DNA from: Antitrichia curtipendula
Lineage: Eukaryota > Streptophyta > Bryopsida > Hypnales > Leucodontaceae
Assembly (NCBI GenBank): GCA_951230915.1
Contig: OX579637.1
Location: 10,602,001-10,666,000 of the forward strand
Direction: 5' to 3'
Length of the DNA stretch: 64,000 nucleotides
In this document: positions 32,401-44,569 of the stretch, piece by piece
Numbering within the stretch: position 1 is the stretch's first letter
Layout of the letters: each line of letters begins with the position of its first letter
Made by a program: the position numbers and the translations under genes
Notes under the pieces: model-generated
What the model saw: the letters and a program-made list of their open reading frames with translations, nothing else
Told to the model about the DNA's origin: nothing
Database searches by the model: none

Positions 32401-35400
32401 CTGTTCACTGAATATGCGTTAAATGTAAATCCCGTAAAAATTGGCGTACATATTAGAAACTGCGTACTTCAATGTTACGGAAGTCAGATTGAGGTAGAAC
32501 ATCCCCTTGAACATTATTAATCAATGAGAATCCTATATTTCACTATTCTTTTCAGCAAAAAAATACAATCCTTGAAGACAATAGAGGGCATCGAACGTCC
32601 AAAACCACGTGCAGAACTAAATGCGCAAACTAGTCAAACCAAAAGTACATTATGTCTACAAAAAATAGTCTCCAGCAACTACGGCAAGCGTGCGCACCTG
32701 CTGCGGTTACTCACTTCACTCTCGGCAAGTCCGCAGCACAGGCATAAAAAATTTGCGTGAAAAAGTTGGCGAAGCAATCAGCGGGAATTCTACAAAATCA
32801 TTTGAAACGCAACGAGAAAAAGTGACGTTGCTGTAGAGGAGAAGCAAGGGGACATCCGGCTTGAAGGGGACAAGGAGACACAACGGACTTATCGAAGGAA
32901 GAAGGGCAGGAAAATATGGGCGCGGAATTCCAAAAATTCAAATTTGCTCCGAATGTACGGGTTATTCAGAATCCACTTTCTCTGACATTGCTTTGTTCTC
33001 ACTTTTTGGACCACTTTCTGTCAGAATTAGGTCATGCAAAATGCGGCTCCATTAGTAGCATACCTAAAAAATCAAAGTCCAGATATACTCGCCTGCTATT
33101 AGTGCAGTCACTTGTCTTCTTGTGCAGCTGGAGGTCAGATTTAGGGATTTGGAATAATTTCCCGCTATCCATGTAACTTCTAATGGGTGAAACTGAAGAT
33201 TCATTTTCTATTATTTTTTTATGGTTAATTTTTTGAATGAAAGCTTAAGGGTTTAGGGGTTTACAGTTGCAGTTACAGTTTAGAGTTCAGATTTGAGGGT
33301 ACTTGGATTATGTTTTGAAGGTGAATTTTAGGATTTAGAGTTACTTTTTCTCATTCTATAGGATTTTAGGATTCAGGGTTTAGGATTTAGGCTTATTCCT
33401 ACACATGATAAGTATTAAATCGGATTTACAAGTTTAGGGTTTAGGATTTAGGGTCTATAGGTTAATTTAAATTTTAAAGCTTTGGATTATATTTCTACAC
33501 TAATTAGTGACATAAGAAGATCTATTTAAAAAAACAAAAAGAATGCAAAGAACAACTGAAATTTTTATTTTTTGAGAAATTATCAATTAGTTGAAAATTC
33601 TAGAAGTATGCTGCCTAATTGGTTTTCTACAATAATTTGTGCAGTAAGCATACGTCAAAACCAGGGTGAACAGAATATACCTATGAAGGTTATTTGACCA
33701 TCTAAAGCAGGCAAAGTGTTAGAGGCAATTTGATATTGTGAACAGATTGTAAAGGAGGCAAATGGTTGAGATTAGAAGAGGGGCAAATTGACTTAGTGCC
33801 TTGGAGCTTTTGAATCATTTTTTGAGCCGAAGTCAAATAGTCAGAAAACTCTCTTGTCTCTCTCTCTCAGTTTTTTGCCAGTCTTAGCTTGTCCAATTGT
33901 TGCACATATTCATACAAAACTATTTTTCAAGCTTAATATACAAATTGTCTGTTGCAAATCTTTTGCAGCATTGGATGTTTGTTTGGCGTATTTGAAATCT
34001 AGTGATTGGATCCTTTTGATTTTATGTGTATTTTGATTGAATTAAAATTAATCACGAGGAGATCACTTAGTGTATCTATAACTAACGATGTGTGTTCAAG
34101 TGATTTTTGCCCCCCTATTTATTTTTTATTGAACTTTGATCTGAACCTATAATTTTGAGTATTGTTTAATAAAGGCTATAGGTTTCTATTGTCCAAAACT
34201 CTCAATTCAAGTACCATATTAAATGATTTTTAGACAGGGTTGACTGTCATAGGACACTTACACCTTTCTAGTGTAAACTTGTCATACAAAGTTATTTTTT
34301 TTATTCCTTCATGTCATGGCCATGTTACAAAATCTGGTGATTGCTTTAGGTGGTAAGATGACCATTATAGAAACCCTTTTTGTTGATTTGGGGTAGTCTA
34401 CAGATTCTTTTAGATCGATTGGGCAGAATAGTTCAGAACTAACTCATACTTTCTCCAAAAAATAAAATTCCAACTGCTTCCTTCATTTCTCAGATTTGTC
34501 TTTGTATGAAAAAAAATCAGATTTTTTTTGGTAATGGCAACATGACAAATCAGTTATTTTGCTTGTCGTAGGTAGGTTTACCTTAATTGTTTGTGTCAAC
34601 TTGATTGTCTGTACCCTAAATCCTAAGCGTGTAATTGCTGAAGATCAAATTGACGGACACTCTTTTATCTGAGCGGTTGCGGTTTTAGAAGCTAGAATGA
34701 CAAATTGACAAAGTGATTTGCTGGATCTTCAGTCTACAATTAACCCCTTACTACTTGAGCGACCAAATATGGTCGTTGCAAAATTTCAGGCTCATTTGGG
34801 TACGGGTAGTTAAATTCCTTTGACCGGTTAAAAAATTTTCAATGGCAGTATTGAAGGTTAACTATTGGAAACTTTTATTTTTCACTAATAAAGGTAAATA
34901 TTTGATTTTTGAGAGATCCTCAAAGGCATATATGTATCATTAGTGGAAGAGTAAAGTTTGCAAATTTTACTTGATTTCCCGGCTTTGAACAAAGCTTGCC
35001 AATTTCACTTGATTTGAAATCTAAAAAGTTGTACTTATCCATTTGCTCTGAAATTAGTCCCAATGGAAAGAGTAAAGTGTTTTCATGATTTTCACCATTG
35101 AAAATTTAAACATGCAAGTGTTGGTTTGGAGTTATTTGCGATGTCTACTTATAAAAAAAATTGCATTTCAACAATTGCAAGGTGGATTGTGTAATGAGTT
35201 TGATAGCTTTTCATGTGAAATTAAATTTTTTGAAAGTGTATTTTAGTGTGCTAACATAATTTGTAGTTGTTCATATCACTTCCAATCCCCAAAAAAATTT
35301 ATTTGCAAATTTCTCAAACATTGTGGAGAGGGGCAGCATACTAAAAATAGAAAACATACATTTCTCTTGTTACGATCTCACAACTCCTATGCAATTTTGC

Positions 35401-35520
35401 ACCCAAAATTGGTATATATACTAATAAGCTAGCTCTTTAAACATCTGTAAGCTTAGATTTTGAAAAAATAAAAATTTGCATCACTGGGGCTAACTATAAG
35501 TCCATGCTCTTTTTTCATAG
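32401..35520. other. Mostly non-coding 5' region of element B
   Basis: A GC-richer patch at about 32,560-33,180 has short frames that I cannot support as genes and may hold leaders of the divergent genes. Degenerate TTTAGGG motifs cluster at 33,245-33,460. From 33,480 to 35,520 the sequence is AT-rich with nothing I can name. Confidence 0.35.
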
Positions 35521-35648
35521 GAAGAACACACTTGGAAAGGCTTAGTGATTAATAGGCACTTAGGGGTTAAGGAATTTGAGGTTGGTGATAACTTACTTCT
35601 TCCATTTGCTAGACAAATTATGCAGTTCAAGATTCAAGCCTTCATCTG
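35521..35648 (+). pseudogene. Possible 5' exon of the element B HAD gene
   Basis: A short open stretch gives EEHTWKGLVINRHLGVKEFE and ARQIMQFKIQAFIW, ending at a donor-like CTG|GTAAGT. It lies just before element A and on the strand of the HAD gene that resumes at 54.6 kb, and the context fits an exon split off by A's insertion into the next intron. Similarity to 46.98-47.08 kb is weak, so this is tentative. Confidence 0.3.
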
Positions 35649-35939
35649 GTAAGTAATCTTTGAATATAAGAATTAGTTTTGATTAATGATAATGTTATAT
35701 TCAATAAAATGAGAGGATGGGGCCCTCTCAAAATAATATTGTTCATTTAGACCCTTATGAATGAATTTAGATTTTGGCCAATTCAGATCGATGAACAAAA
35801 CACTTATTGATTCAAAAGTGTAATTTCCATTATAATGAGAGTATCATGAACTAGAAGATTCGAGTACATTTAGTTCTGTGTAATAATTGAGTTTCGACTC
35901 ATATAAGTGAAGATCATATTCTTTGTATAATACCAAGTC

Positions 35940-36010
35940 ATGAACGTTGTGGTTGGTTGTAAGTGCTTAGTGGTTTTATTCAAGCGGTCCATGTTCAATT
36001 CCCGTTGAAC
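35940..36010 (+). repeat. tRNA-like repeat fragment
   Basis: GGTTGGTTGTAAGTGCTTAG at 35,952 resembles an A-box region, and ATGTTCAATTCCC at 35,989-36,001 a B box. An (ATG)AGCGCATGAG tail follows. It could be a SINE head. It does not fold into a complete tRNA by eye. Confidence 0.3.
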
Positions 36011-36480
36011 TCATATGAGCGCATGAGAAAAAGACATGACTTGGTGCTGCTATGTGAACTTCGCTGGCAGGAAAGTTGTAACAACCAACCGGCCCCTACC
36101 CAAATGTGAGAAGTGCTTTACAAAGGAACAAAATAAAAAGTGGGTATACCCACTATCCAATTTTTTCCAATCAAAGTACAATTTTGCAGGAAATTTATAC
36201 AAAGATATATAAACAAAAGTATAAACTAAATAATATAATAAACATAACACAATATAGTAGGTAACAGATAAAAGAATATTTTTATGTATAAATGCAATTG
36301 TTTTGTAAACACAAAACATACAGCTTGATCATTTATGCAATACAGCATTATAAAATAACATAAAACAATTCAATCCTATATAATCTATTCTAATATAAAA
36401 ATTCCTTTTGTTATACATATTACTACATAAAAACTTAATTAAAACACATAAAACATATATATGCGTATAACTTCTTCATA

Positions 36481-39317
36481 TCAAGTATACGAAGCGAGAC
36501 TTTGGTTGATGACTTCAATTTGAATTGTCGGAATTTTGATCATGCAATGTGTAGTCTCTGCTCTAATCTGAGACCTCCACGCTGTCGTCAAAGCGTCCAT
36601 ATGCTCCCAAAGCGGCGGTTCAGTTTCATCAACCTTCCAGCGCAAACCTCTTTTGCTATCCCATCCCGTATAGTTGTCTTGAACATCTTGGTTTCTTGAT
36701 GTTGGGCGAAAGTATTGAAGAACACAATTTGGTTTCTCTAGGTTACAATTTGGATTTGACAATGCCCTTGCAATCCAAACTGGCCGACTAGCACCATCCG
36801 CCGGACAAATTGCAACAAAGTAATTTTTATAAAGATCCCGACTCACCCTAAAAGATGGTTGTGGGCGACCTCGCAAAGGTCCGACGTATGCATCATCCTC
36901 TCCAAACTCTTCACGCACCTCACCATCTTCAGCTAACTCATCCTCTGGCGCTGCTTGAATACGGGTCATGGGCCAGAAACCATCGTTCAAAACCGTAGAG
37001 GTAGACAAAGGATCCTGCATTGCCACCTTCAAATCACGCCAATAATGCACCAAGAGCTCATACAATCTTTGATATTTCCCAGTGCGGTCTTGATTGCACA
37101 AATTCTCCCAATACTTAACAAACCCAGACATACCCTTGAGGATGTCATCTTGACCTCTCATTGGACTTGGCAAGATTGCCAAAGGCACTCCACGAGGCCA
37201 CAAACTTTCACCTTGAAAATATTCCTGCCACAGTTTAAGACCTCCGCCTGCACCTTTTGGCAACCAATCTAGATCAGTGCACAAGAGTTTGTATTTCATG
37301 ACTGGGACTCCATCTGAATCAAGGTAGAACTTCACTTGTTGTGGCCTTGTATGTCCAACCATGATATCACCACCGTCTAAGAACTTCCCTGCAATGAAAC
37401 CCTTAAAATCGGGCACCTCTTCAATGAAATGAGGGATAGTAGGAATGGATTCTACATCCATGAATGACTTCATGAGCGAAGGTATAGTAGGAAAGCTCTC
37501 CTTCTTCAAAAGCATGCTCCATCTTCCAAATAACGCATCGATGTCATCATGAGTGTGACCTACAATCATGAAGTTCACATACACTTCTCGGAAGATCTTG
37601 TTTGCAACAAGTAGAGACCAATAACAAAAGACGTATCGATTCTTGTTGTCTCCAATGGCATTGTCCATCTGCACATTGAGAATAGGCGGTAATGGCGTTC
37701 CTGGCACCAAAATCTCAGGCGGAGGAGGTAGTGCCGCTACACACATTTGAGCACCCGCAAGTACTTTCTCAAACAAAGTTGTGGACTTTGAATTCACAAA
37801 CAATTACCGAGAAGAATATTTTGGCGGCAATTCCAAATCCCGCAACAATTTTGCCATAGAACCGATGGTATAATTCGAATCATGGGGGAAAATATCCAAA
37901 CCGTAATGCGCATATTGAACATCAGCATGACCGTGCGCAATCATGCCAGTTACTGAAACAGGCAACTTGACAAGGCCATCAAGGTCTTTACTCTTGTGGG
38001 AGAAGACAGGAGAAGCAGTTTTAGCATGGTCCATCTTGTCATGCATGATTGTCAAACATTCATGCGGAAAATTATGTGACCGGTAACGACTTGCATAATA
38101 GAGCTCCCTATGTGCTCGAGCAATAGCCAGATGTTTTTCAAGCAACATTTGCCACTTCAAAGCAGATTGAGATCCAGCAATTGCACCCTTCAGAAGTTCG
38201 CAATATTTGTCACACGTAGCACAACGAGCAAAGTTATCTCCGGGTTTCTTCACATCGTACTTCGAGAACTTGGAGGACTTGATCTTGCTCAAGTTTGAAG
38301 TAGAAATGCCTTTCAACCCAAATGCTGCGTTGGCATCGTTAATTTTTGAAATTTGACCTTTCCATTGGAAAGTAGCCGGGAGAATCATTGATACAACCTT
38401 GTCTCCTGACTTGAGGGTACGAGTACAATGTGGCATGTGATCTGCCTCCTTCCCAAGGATACATTTCAAGGTAGCAGCTGCTTGTTCTGTGTATTTCCTT
38501 GGCTTCACCAAGCCCAAATTACCATGGTCTCTTGCTTCCGACCATCCTTCCAATAAGCAAGGTAGCGATAGAATGTAGCCTCGGGGACACCAGAAATATG
38601 CATCCAAGCCCGCATGCATACATCTATTTTTTCAATGGTCACCATCTTCCTACCACGTTCGTCATAATGAACTGACCTGTGCACATCAGTCTTCATGTGG
38701 GCTCTGAATTTGAATGTTGATCTGTTATACATTCGTTCGCGGAGGATCCAAATCTTCTCCCTTGGAAATGGTTGAACGCGATTCTTGTGACAGCAAACTT
38801 TGTTGGACATCGCATTGATGGACTCTTGGCTAAGGAGCTCCTTCACCTTAAGGTTAGCCTCGCGAGGAGGATTCCGGACAACACTTGAATACGGACGAGA
38901 GGATATCGAGGAGGACGGATTCAAGCGACGTGCTTGGAGACGATTAAAAGCATCCCGTGCTTCATGGTCTCGAAGACTAGCTCCACAGCAATGGACGAGC
39001 TCGATCGGCCATGCCCATAGTGAATATATCCACTCTTTGGGTACGTCCATTTCCGAATGAGTCTTTGAAATGTGAACTCCAACATGAGTGTCACCAAGAG
39101 GACCATTTGCAACTAGCATAAGGTCCGAGTTGACGCTATGGCAAGTACCCTCCCCAACAAGCACGCCGTCAGCGTTATAGAGAGTGACACATCTTGTATT
39201 CCACGACCAACGAGGAATGCCTTCGCAATCCGAGATGTCAGCATTCAAGACATGAAGCACCTCATCTTCAATGTCAGAGTCGCTCAGGTTGACACCATCA
39301 TTCATTGTGGAAGCCAT
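36481..39317 (-). pseudogene. DUF7869-like transposase gene of element A, nearly intact
   Basis: Best copy in the window. It starts ATG at 39,317 with an acidic N-terminus (SDSDIEDEVLHVLNADISDC), then RVQPFPREKIWILRERMYNR, CMRAWMHISGVPEATFYRYL, a CATCDKYCEL knuckle, HDKMDHAKTASPVFSHKSK (about 38,050-37,990), TGMIAHGHADVQ, QMDNAIGDNKNRYVF (about 37,670-37,625), VGHTHDDIDALFGRWS (about 37,565-37,515) and the C-terminal YTGWDSKRGLRWKV. The acidic triplet blocks suggest an RNase-H/DDE transposase fold. Only two lesions are seen: a one-base frame change near 38,530 (between GRKQE and DHGNL) and TAA at 37,804-37,806, where the 1.7-3.4 kb copy has Glu. It shares its element with the HAD gene to the right. 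Confidence 0.75.
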
Positions 39318-39388
39318 TTAAGATATCTGCCCACAGAAATCCACAAATACAAGTAAGTAACAAGACACAAAGTATTTACACTATACAC

Positions 39389-40370
39389 CAGCTCAAATCG
39401 AGCTGAAGCGTACATCAATGCAAATAACTCTTATCCTCTAAAATTTATAAGACATAGAATAATCTACATATTATATAGAAATGCCAACCTCGTATAGAAT
39501 GTCCTTGAGCAAATAAATATCCATGTCAAAGTATATCAGCACGACCCAAGCTAATTGAAACCAAATATAACACCCACCGTCCAATGAGAAGTATTCAGAC
39601 CGGCACTAGGAATTCATTATTAAATATATAGTATAAATGGTTCTCCTTACAAGACCACACCATTTTGGTCTAATCGAGCTGATTAGAATCCTAGGATGAA
39701 AATATCACAGAAATATATTCCTATCGTGCTCAAGAAATGACTACATAGTCAATTCAGGTCGGATCGAGCTGATGACAAGAAGAGTTGTTCACGAACAGCT
39801 CGGATAAAATGAATTACCAACATTTACATCTGCTCGAGTTGAGATGGAAACATTACAATCTGTCACATGGATAGAGTGATTCAGGTCAAGTCGAGCTGAA
39901 ACATATACCTATGCAGGTTCATTACGGAATCTAAGTAGGTTAAAGCATCAGGAATACACTACGTAGAATGACAGGCTCGTAGAGATTGTCTTCATATACA
40001 AAGATACTCATGTCAAAGTATATCAGCTCGAGTCGAGCTGAACCAAACCAAGTGGGTCACCCACATTGCCGCTGAATAATACTCAGTATGTTGCTCAACG
40101 TTTATTACTTTCATATATTGTAAATGGCCCTGCTCATATGAGCTCACTAGTCGGCTCGAATCGAGCTGATTAGATTCGTATGGGGTGTACATTAAAGCGA
40201 TAGACTGTTTATGATTTAATGAACTACAAGGTAAGTTAATTCAGGTCGAATCGAGCTAAAGACAACCAGTGTTGCTGACGAGTCCCTTCATGTAATTCAA
40301 GTCGGATCAAGCTGAAAATACTACATTATGTCATTGGGCTCCAGTGATTCAGGTCGAATTGAGCTGAACT
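39389..40370. repeat. A-type palindrome array upstream of DUF7869 gene
   Basis: About ten copies of a TCAGCTCGANTCGAGCTGA-like palindrome lie at about 39,389, 39,667, 39,754, 39,829, 39,880, 40,024, 40,151, 40,239, 40,295 and 40,347, for example CAGCTCGAGTCGAGCTG at 40,024. Copies often pair a GGTCGA half with a CGAGCTGA half. The position relative to the DUF7869 gene equals that of the B array, but the flanking letters differ. Confidence 0.85.
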
Positions 40371-43300
40371 TACCCGACATTTACAGAAGCCTTATAGACT
40401 CAGAATATGGCCTTCGATTCCGGATTTCTCAACGGATAAGTCAAATGAACTCTTCTCAATTTTCTAGTACACCAATCTGATCTGCAACAACTGCGACATG
40501 CGAATCTCAGTCATTCATTACAACAAACTCGAGACACTCTTACACAGTTGATGCAATCAATAAGACCCTGAAAGCAAATACTATAATGGCGTTCTCATAC
40601 TGTCACCAAATTCAACAACGATTGCAATCCAATCTGTGGTTCCAACAAACTGTGACACAAAGGACGCAATTTACATAACCAAGAATAATACACACTTTCG
40701 GCATGCACAATGCGATGGAGCGCCTCTCCTCCACAATGTTCAGAGAACCAATTCCATACAAAATTGAGTAGAGTCTCTGCACACCGGCAAGAGCAAACAA
40801 GGACAAAGCGCGACAATGATCGCTAGCGCAGCACAGCCCGAAGAGAACGAAAATGAGCAAATGGAATTCTGCAATCGGAGGAGGCGGCCACACCCCTATC
40901 CTTTGCGGGAACTTTGTCGACAGGAGAGTAGTGGCGCCAACGGACTATTAGCTTTTTCAAAATATAATAGTCGTAGAGGATCTTATATTAGAGGACCAAG
41001 GAATCATGATGAACAAAGCCACCATACCACTAGAAATAGGCAAAGGAATGTACAAAAAAGTTAGACAAGGAACAGTTGTCAGACTCCCACAACTTTAGAA
41101 ACAAAAATAGGAACTAAATTTTTGTCAACGATAAAAAAGCAGCTTACGTTGCACTTCCTGTTAAAATTAAGGTAGGCTTTCTACGCTAAAAATTTTCGCG
41201 GTTAACAATTTTCAAGTTTAGTGATTAAGCGCATCTTCCACTAAATAATCCACTCTTCAATTTTATAATCACTGCACATATAGAACCTTCTCCAAAATTT
41301 TAAAAATTGAAAAATGATATCTTGAAGTACTAATAAAAAAAATTGCAATTCATAAATAGAGTTTGGATGTACATTCAAAATTTCATCCGTACACTTAGAC
41401 TTCAGGTTTTAGATTTTATTGTAGTTTAGAAAATGAAAACATAGGCAACTTTTTGAAAATGGTCAAATTCCTTAACTTTTGCAGTTTTGACTGTTCAAAG
41501 CGGGTGGTCTGAAATGTACAACAACCATAGATAACCAAAACCTATACCATCTCAAGATATCTTCAAACTACAATAGTCATAGATGTCACTTTCTCAATTT
41601 AAACCACACGATTTAAATTCTGTGTTATTCCTAGAATTTTGAAATCTATAATTGTTTTGAAAATCAAATTTTTGATTCAAAGCGGGCGGTCTAAAAATGG
41701 CATGCGGAATGTGGCCAATTTAATGAAATTCCCCATAAACCCAGAATGCCGTAGTATGCGCACGAAGTGGAAATATATTATTTGCAATTCTTCGTCACTT
41801 CTGAATATATTACATGTCAAGAAGTTTTGGAAAGAGGTTGAATTATACTTCTGCAAAGAAGTTGAATTTAGGGATCACTTATTTGAAGCATAGTACTATA
41901 ATTCTGGCTTGAGTAACTATGGTTGGTTACATGAAGGCTATTATATGATTCATTGCAGCAATATACTCGCCTCAATAGTGGACGGCCTAATTTAAACGTT
42001 ACTTATCCATTTTTGAATGTCCTTCTGGCAAGTGGATTGCAAATAATAATTCATTTGCACAATTATTATACTAATGATAATAATAGTGTTTCTATTTAGA
42101 AGTAAGCATACTATTAGTATGCTTGAATGAAAACATGCATTTATTGATAATTATGCAAAATTAAACGTGAACATGATCACTTACTTAGACCAATGACCTT
42201 AGTTGAATATTCTGCTCCTGAAATAAAAGTAAAACAATTTAGTTTCTTATGAGTTAGTAAAAACCAAATGATTGTGTAAACATAAGATAAAATTAATAGA
42301 CTTTCATAATCATTCAAGCCACAATTCTTAAGTCTGTACACATTCATATAACTTAGTCTCTAATAAATGAAAAAATTCTACAATAACATTATTACTAACA
42401 TTATTATTAATAACAATTCTATTATTACTTCTACTTCTATCTTGCAGAAGTTGCAAATAATTAGAGGACGTTTAATCTATTGACGCACTCAAACTGTGCA
42501 ACCTTAATTTATTTTATTTTGAAAGAAAATGAGAAATAAGTGACCCGTGCATTGTACTTTAAAAATTGATCCAACACCTGAAATGTCATGGAATTGGCAA
42601 TATCACGGCCATGGAAGAATATGTACAAGTTGTAAACTAATTTTTTACACATCATTGAAGGGAAATAGTTGTTCTTAGATTAAGGATAAATTAAATTATG
42701 CATAGAATTGTTGAAGTGTAGATTTGATGGCTCAATAAATAGTTCTTAATGACATGTATTTCTAAGTGGTTTACAGTCAAAATAATTGAAAATTAATGCT
42801 TTCAAGAAGAAGGTTACTTTCATTTTAAAAACCGTGAACCTCTCAATTTCCATATCATTGTCAAATATTAACTCGTAAATGCCCAACTAATCATATATGA
42901 ACAAACTGAAATTGCAGGCACAGTCATTTTAATGTAGGCAAGTAATTTCCTTTCAATGACCGTTTTAAAATTTATATGTAACTTGGATCCATTTGCACGT
43001 GTCCAAAAAAATTTAGAAACGAAAGGGGGCCTGCACTTTAATGGCCCCCAATATCAAATGTCATGGAATTTCATCTCGAAAGCCATTGGAACAAAATTCT
43101 AGAAGTTGTAAATACTCTCAACTATTTGAATCCATGGAAATATTAACTTTAAATGTAACTTGGATCCATTTGCACGTGTCCAAAAAAATTTAGAAATGAA
43201 AGGGGGCCTGTTTTTTAATGGCCCTCAATATCAAATGTCATGGAATTTCATCTTGAAAGCCATTGGAATGAAATTCTAGAAGTTGTAAATACTCCCAACT

Positions 43301-44180
43301 ATTTGAATCCATGGAAATATTAAATTTAAATGTAACTTGCATCCATTTGCACGTGTCCAAAAAAATTTAGGAATGAAAGGCAGCTGTATTTGTACGGACC
43401 TCTATATATTCAAAGTAAGTTTAGATTTGTGTAGAATAGGATAATCACTGGTAAATGAAAGGATTTTTGAACTAGTATAGTCAATAATTATCTCTTACTT
43501 TGCACGAAATGCTTGTAGTGGGAATTATTGAATATGAAACTATTTTGTCTTAGCGGATGCTATTCAGAATTGAGATTTATCTTTCATTAGTGTAGAATAT
43601 CTTTTCAAACATTATTGACTAAAAAGAAAAGAAGTGTAATATTTATGCTTTGAACTTTTGTGCACAAGGGAGAAATAATGCATAGTCTTTCAAGTTTGAA
43701 TGAACGCTAACCTTTATGTTTTGTAAATGACATTAATGTTATACAATATGAATATAACTGAGTTCCAATGTCACCAACAAATGAGCTGTTTAACCCATTA
43801 ATAATGATGTGGGTCCCTTATAATAAAGTTAGGCCCCCAAATTTTTTCAATAATTACTACTTCACCAATATGTGAAATCTTTTGTATACAAAGAATAGTG
43901 AAGTCATTCATCAAACTGCTTTCGTCCAATGCATCTTTATAGGGTTAGTTCTCAAAGCACATAAAGAATGATTTTTGGTATGAGAATAATTGGCAAAAAA
44001 CCATTCTTTGCAAGAACAAAGTGTAACTATGCATCCTGGCTGTAAATTTGGTGTGAGAAGAAAATGTTTGCTACAATTGCTTGACATCCAAATTTTAATG
44101 CTTCAAGATTTAATTGTTTGAAGGTTTAGGATGAATGATTCTTTCACTTAAAAAATCGTTTCTTAAGACTATGGATTTTA
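40371..44180. other. Non-coding interior of element A
   Basis: A GC-richer block at about 40,600-40,950 may be the promoter/leader of the minus-strand DUF7869 gene. The rest is AT-rich. Apart from the 177-bp repeats at 42.97 kb I see no gene. A degenerate relative of that repeat may lie at about 42,575-42,640 (GAAATGTCATGGAATTGG). Confidence 0.35.
42970..43390. repeat. Second 177-bp tandem repeat
   Basis: The anchor ACTTGGATCCATTTGCACGT recurs at 42,981, 43,158 and, with one change, 43,335, an exact 177-base period over about 2.4 copies. The monomer differs from the main satellite but shares short blocks (GTCATGGAA, TTTAGAAACGAAAG against TCAAAGAAACGGAC), so a distant relationship is possible. 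Confidence 0.85.
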
Positions 44181-44360
44181 CTACTATTAATAAAGTAACT
44201 CTGCCTATGACAGGCCAACTTTGGACCAGCCTAATGTAGGCAAAAAATTTCATGAGCATTACACGCGTGTTGTGAAATGTACTACTTCATGAAATTTTTT
44301 GCCTGCATTAGGCTGGTCCAAAACTTTGCCTGTCATAGGTAGAGTTACCTTAGTAGTAGA
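44181..44360. mobile_element. Foldback element with ~75-bp arms
   Basis: Arms at about 44,181-44,255 and 44,284-44,360 are inverted copies: CTGCCTATGACAGGCCAACT and GACCAGCCTAATGTAGGC against GCCTGCATTAGGCTGGTCC and TTTGCCTGTCATAGGTAG. The short loop contains ACACGCGTGT. It resembles a foldback MITE and would form a long hairpin if transcribed. Confidence 0.75.
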
Positions 44361-44439
44361 ATTTTTTTGATATTCACCTAAGAGATACATAAAGCAGATC
44401 TGAGTATAGAACCCAGTCGGATATAAGCACCTATTGGGT

Positions 44440-44560
44440 ATAGGACCAGACCAGATATACTCAACATCTGGGTATACATCCAGGTCGGGTATATCAACAT
44501 CCGGGTATACATCCAGGTCGGGTATATCAACTTCCGGGTATATCGAGGTCGGGATTGAGT
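44440..44560 (+). repeat. 33-bp tandem repeat
   Basis: The unit CAGGTCGGGTATATCAACAT plus CCGGGTATACATC recurs about 3-4 times (44,481, 44,514, 44,545), with earlier diverged copies from 44,410. It ends just before a GC-rich leader-like region. Confidence 0.8.
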
Positions 44561-44569
44561 AAGGGGGCT

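Noticed and set aside
36050..36319. 89-codon minus-strand frame with Tyr/Leu/Ile-rich membrane-like composition
   Set aside because: AT-rich chance frame in the 3' tail of element A; no conservation with the tails at 1.2, 27.3 or 60.5 kb.
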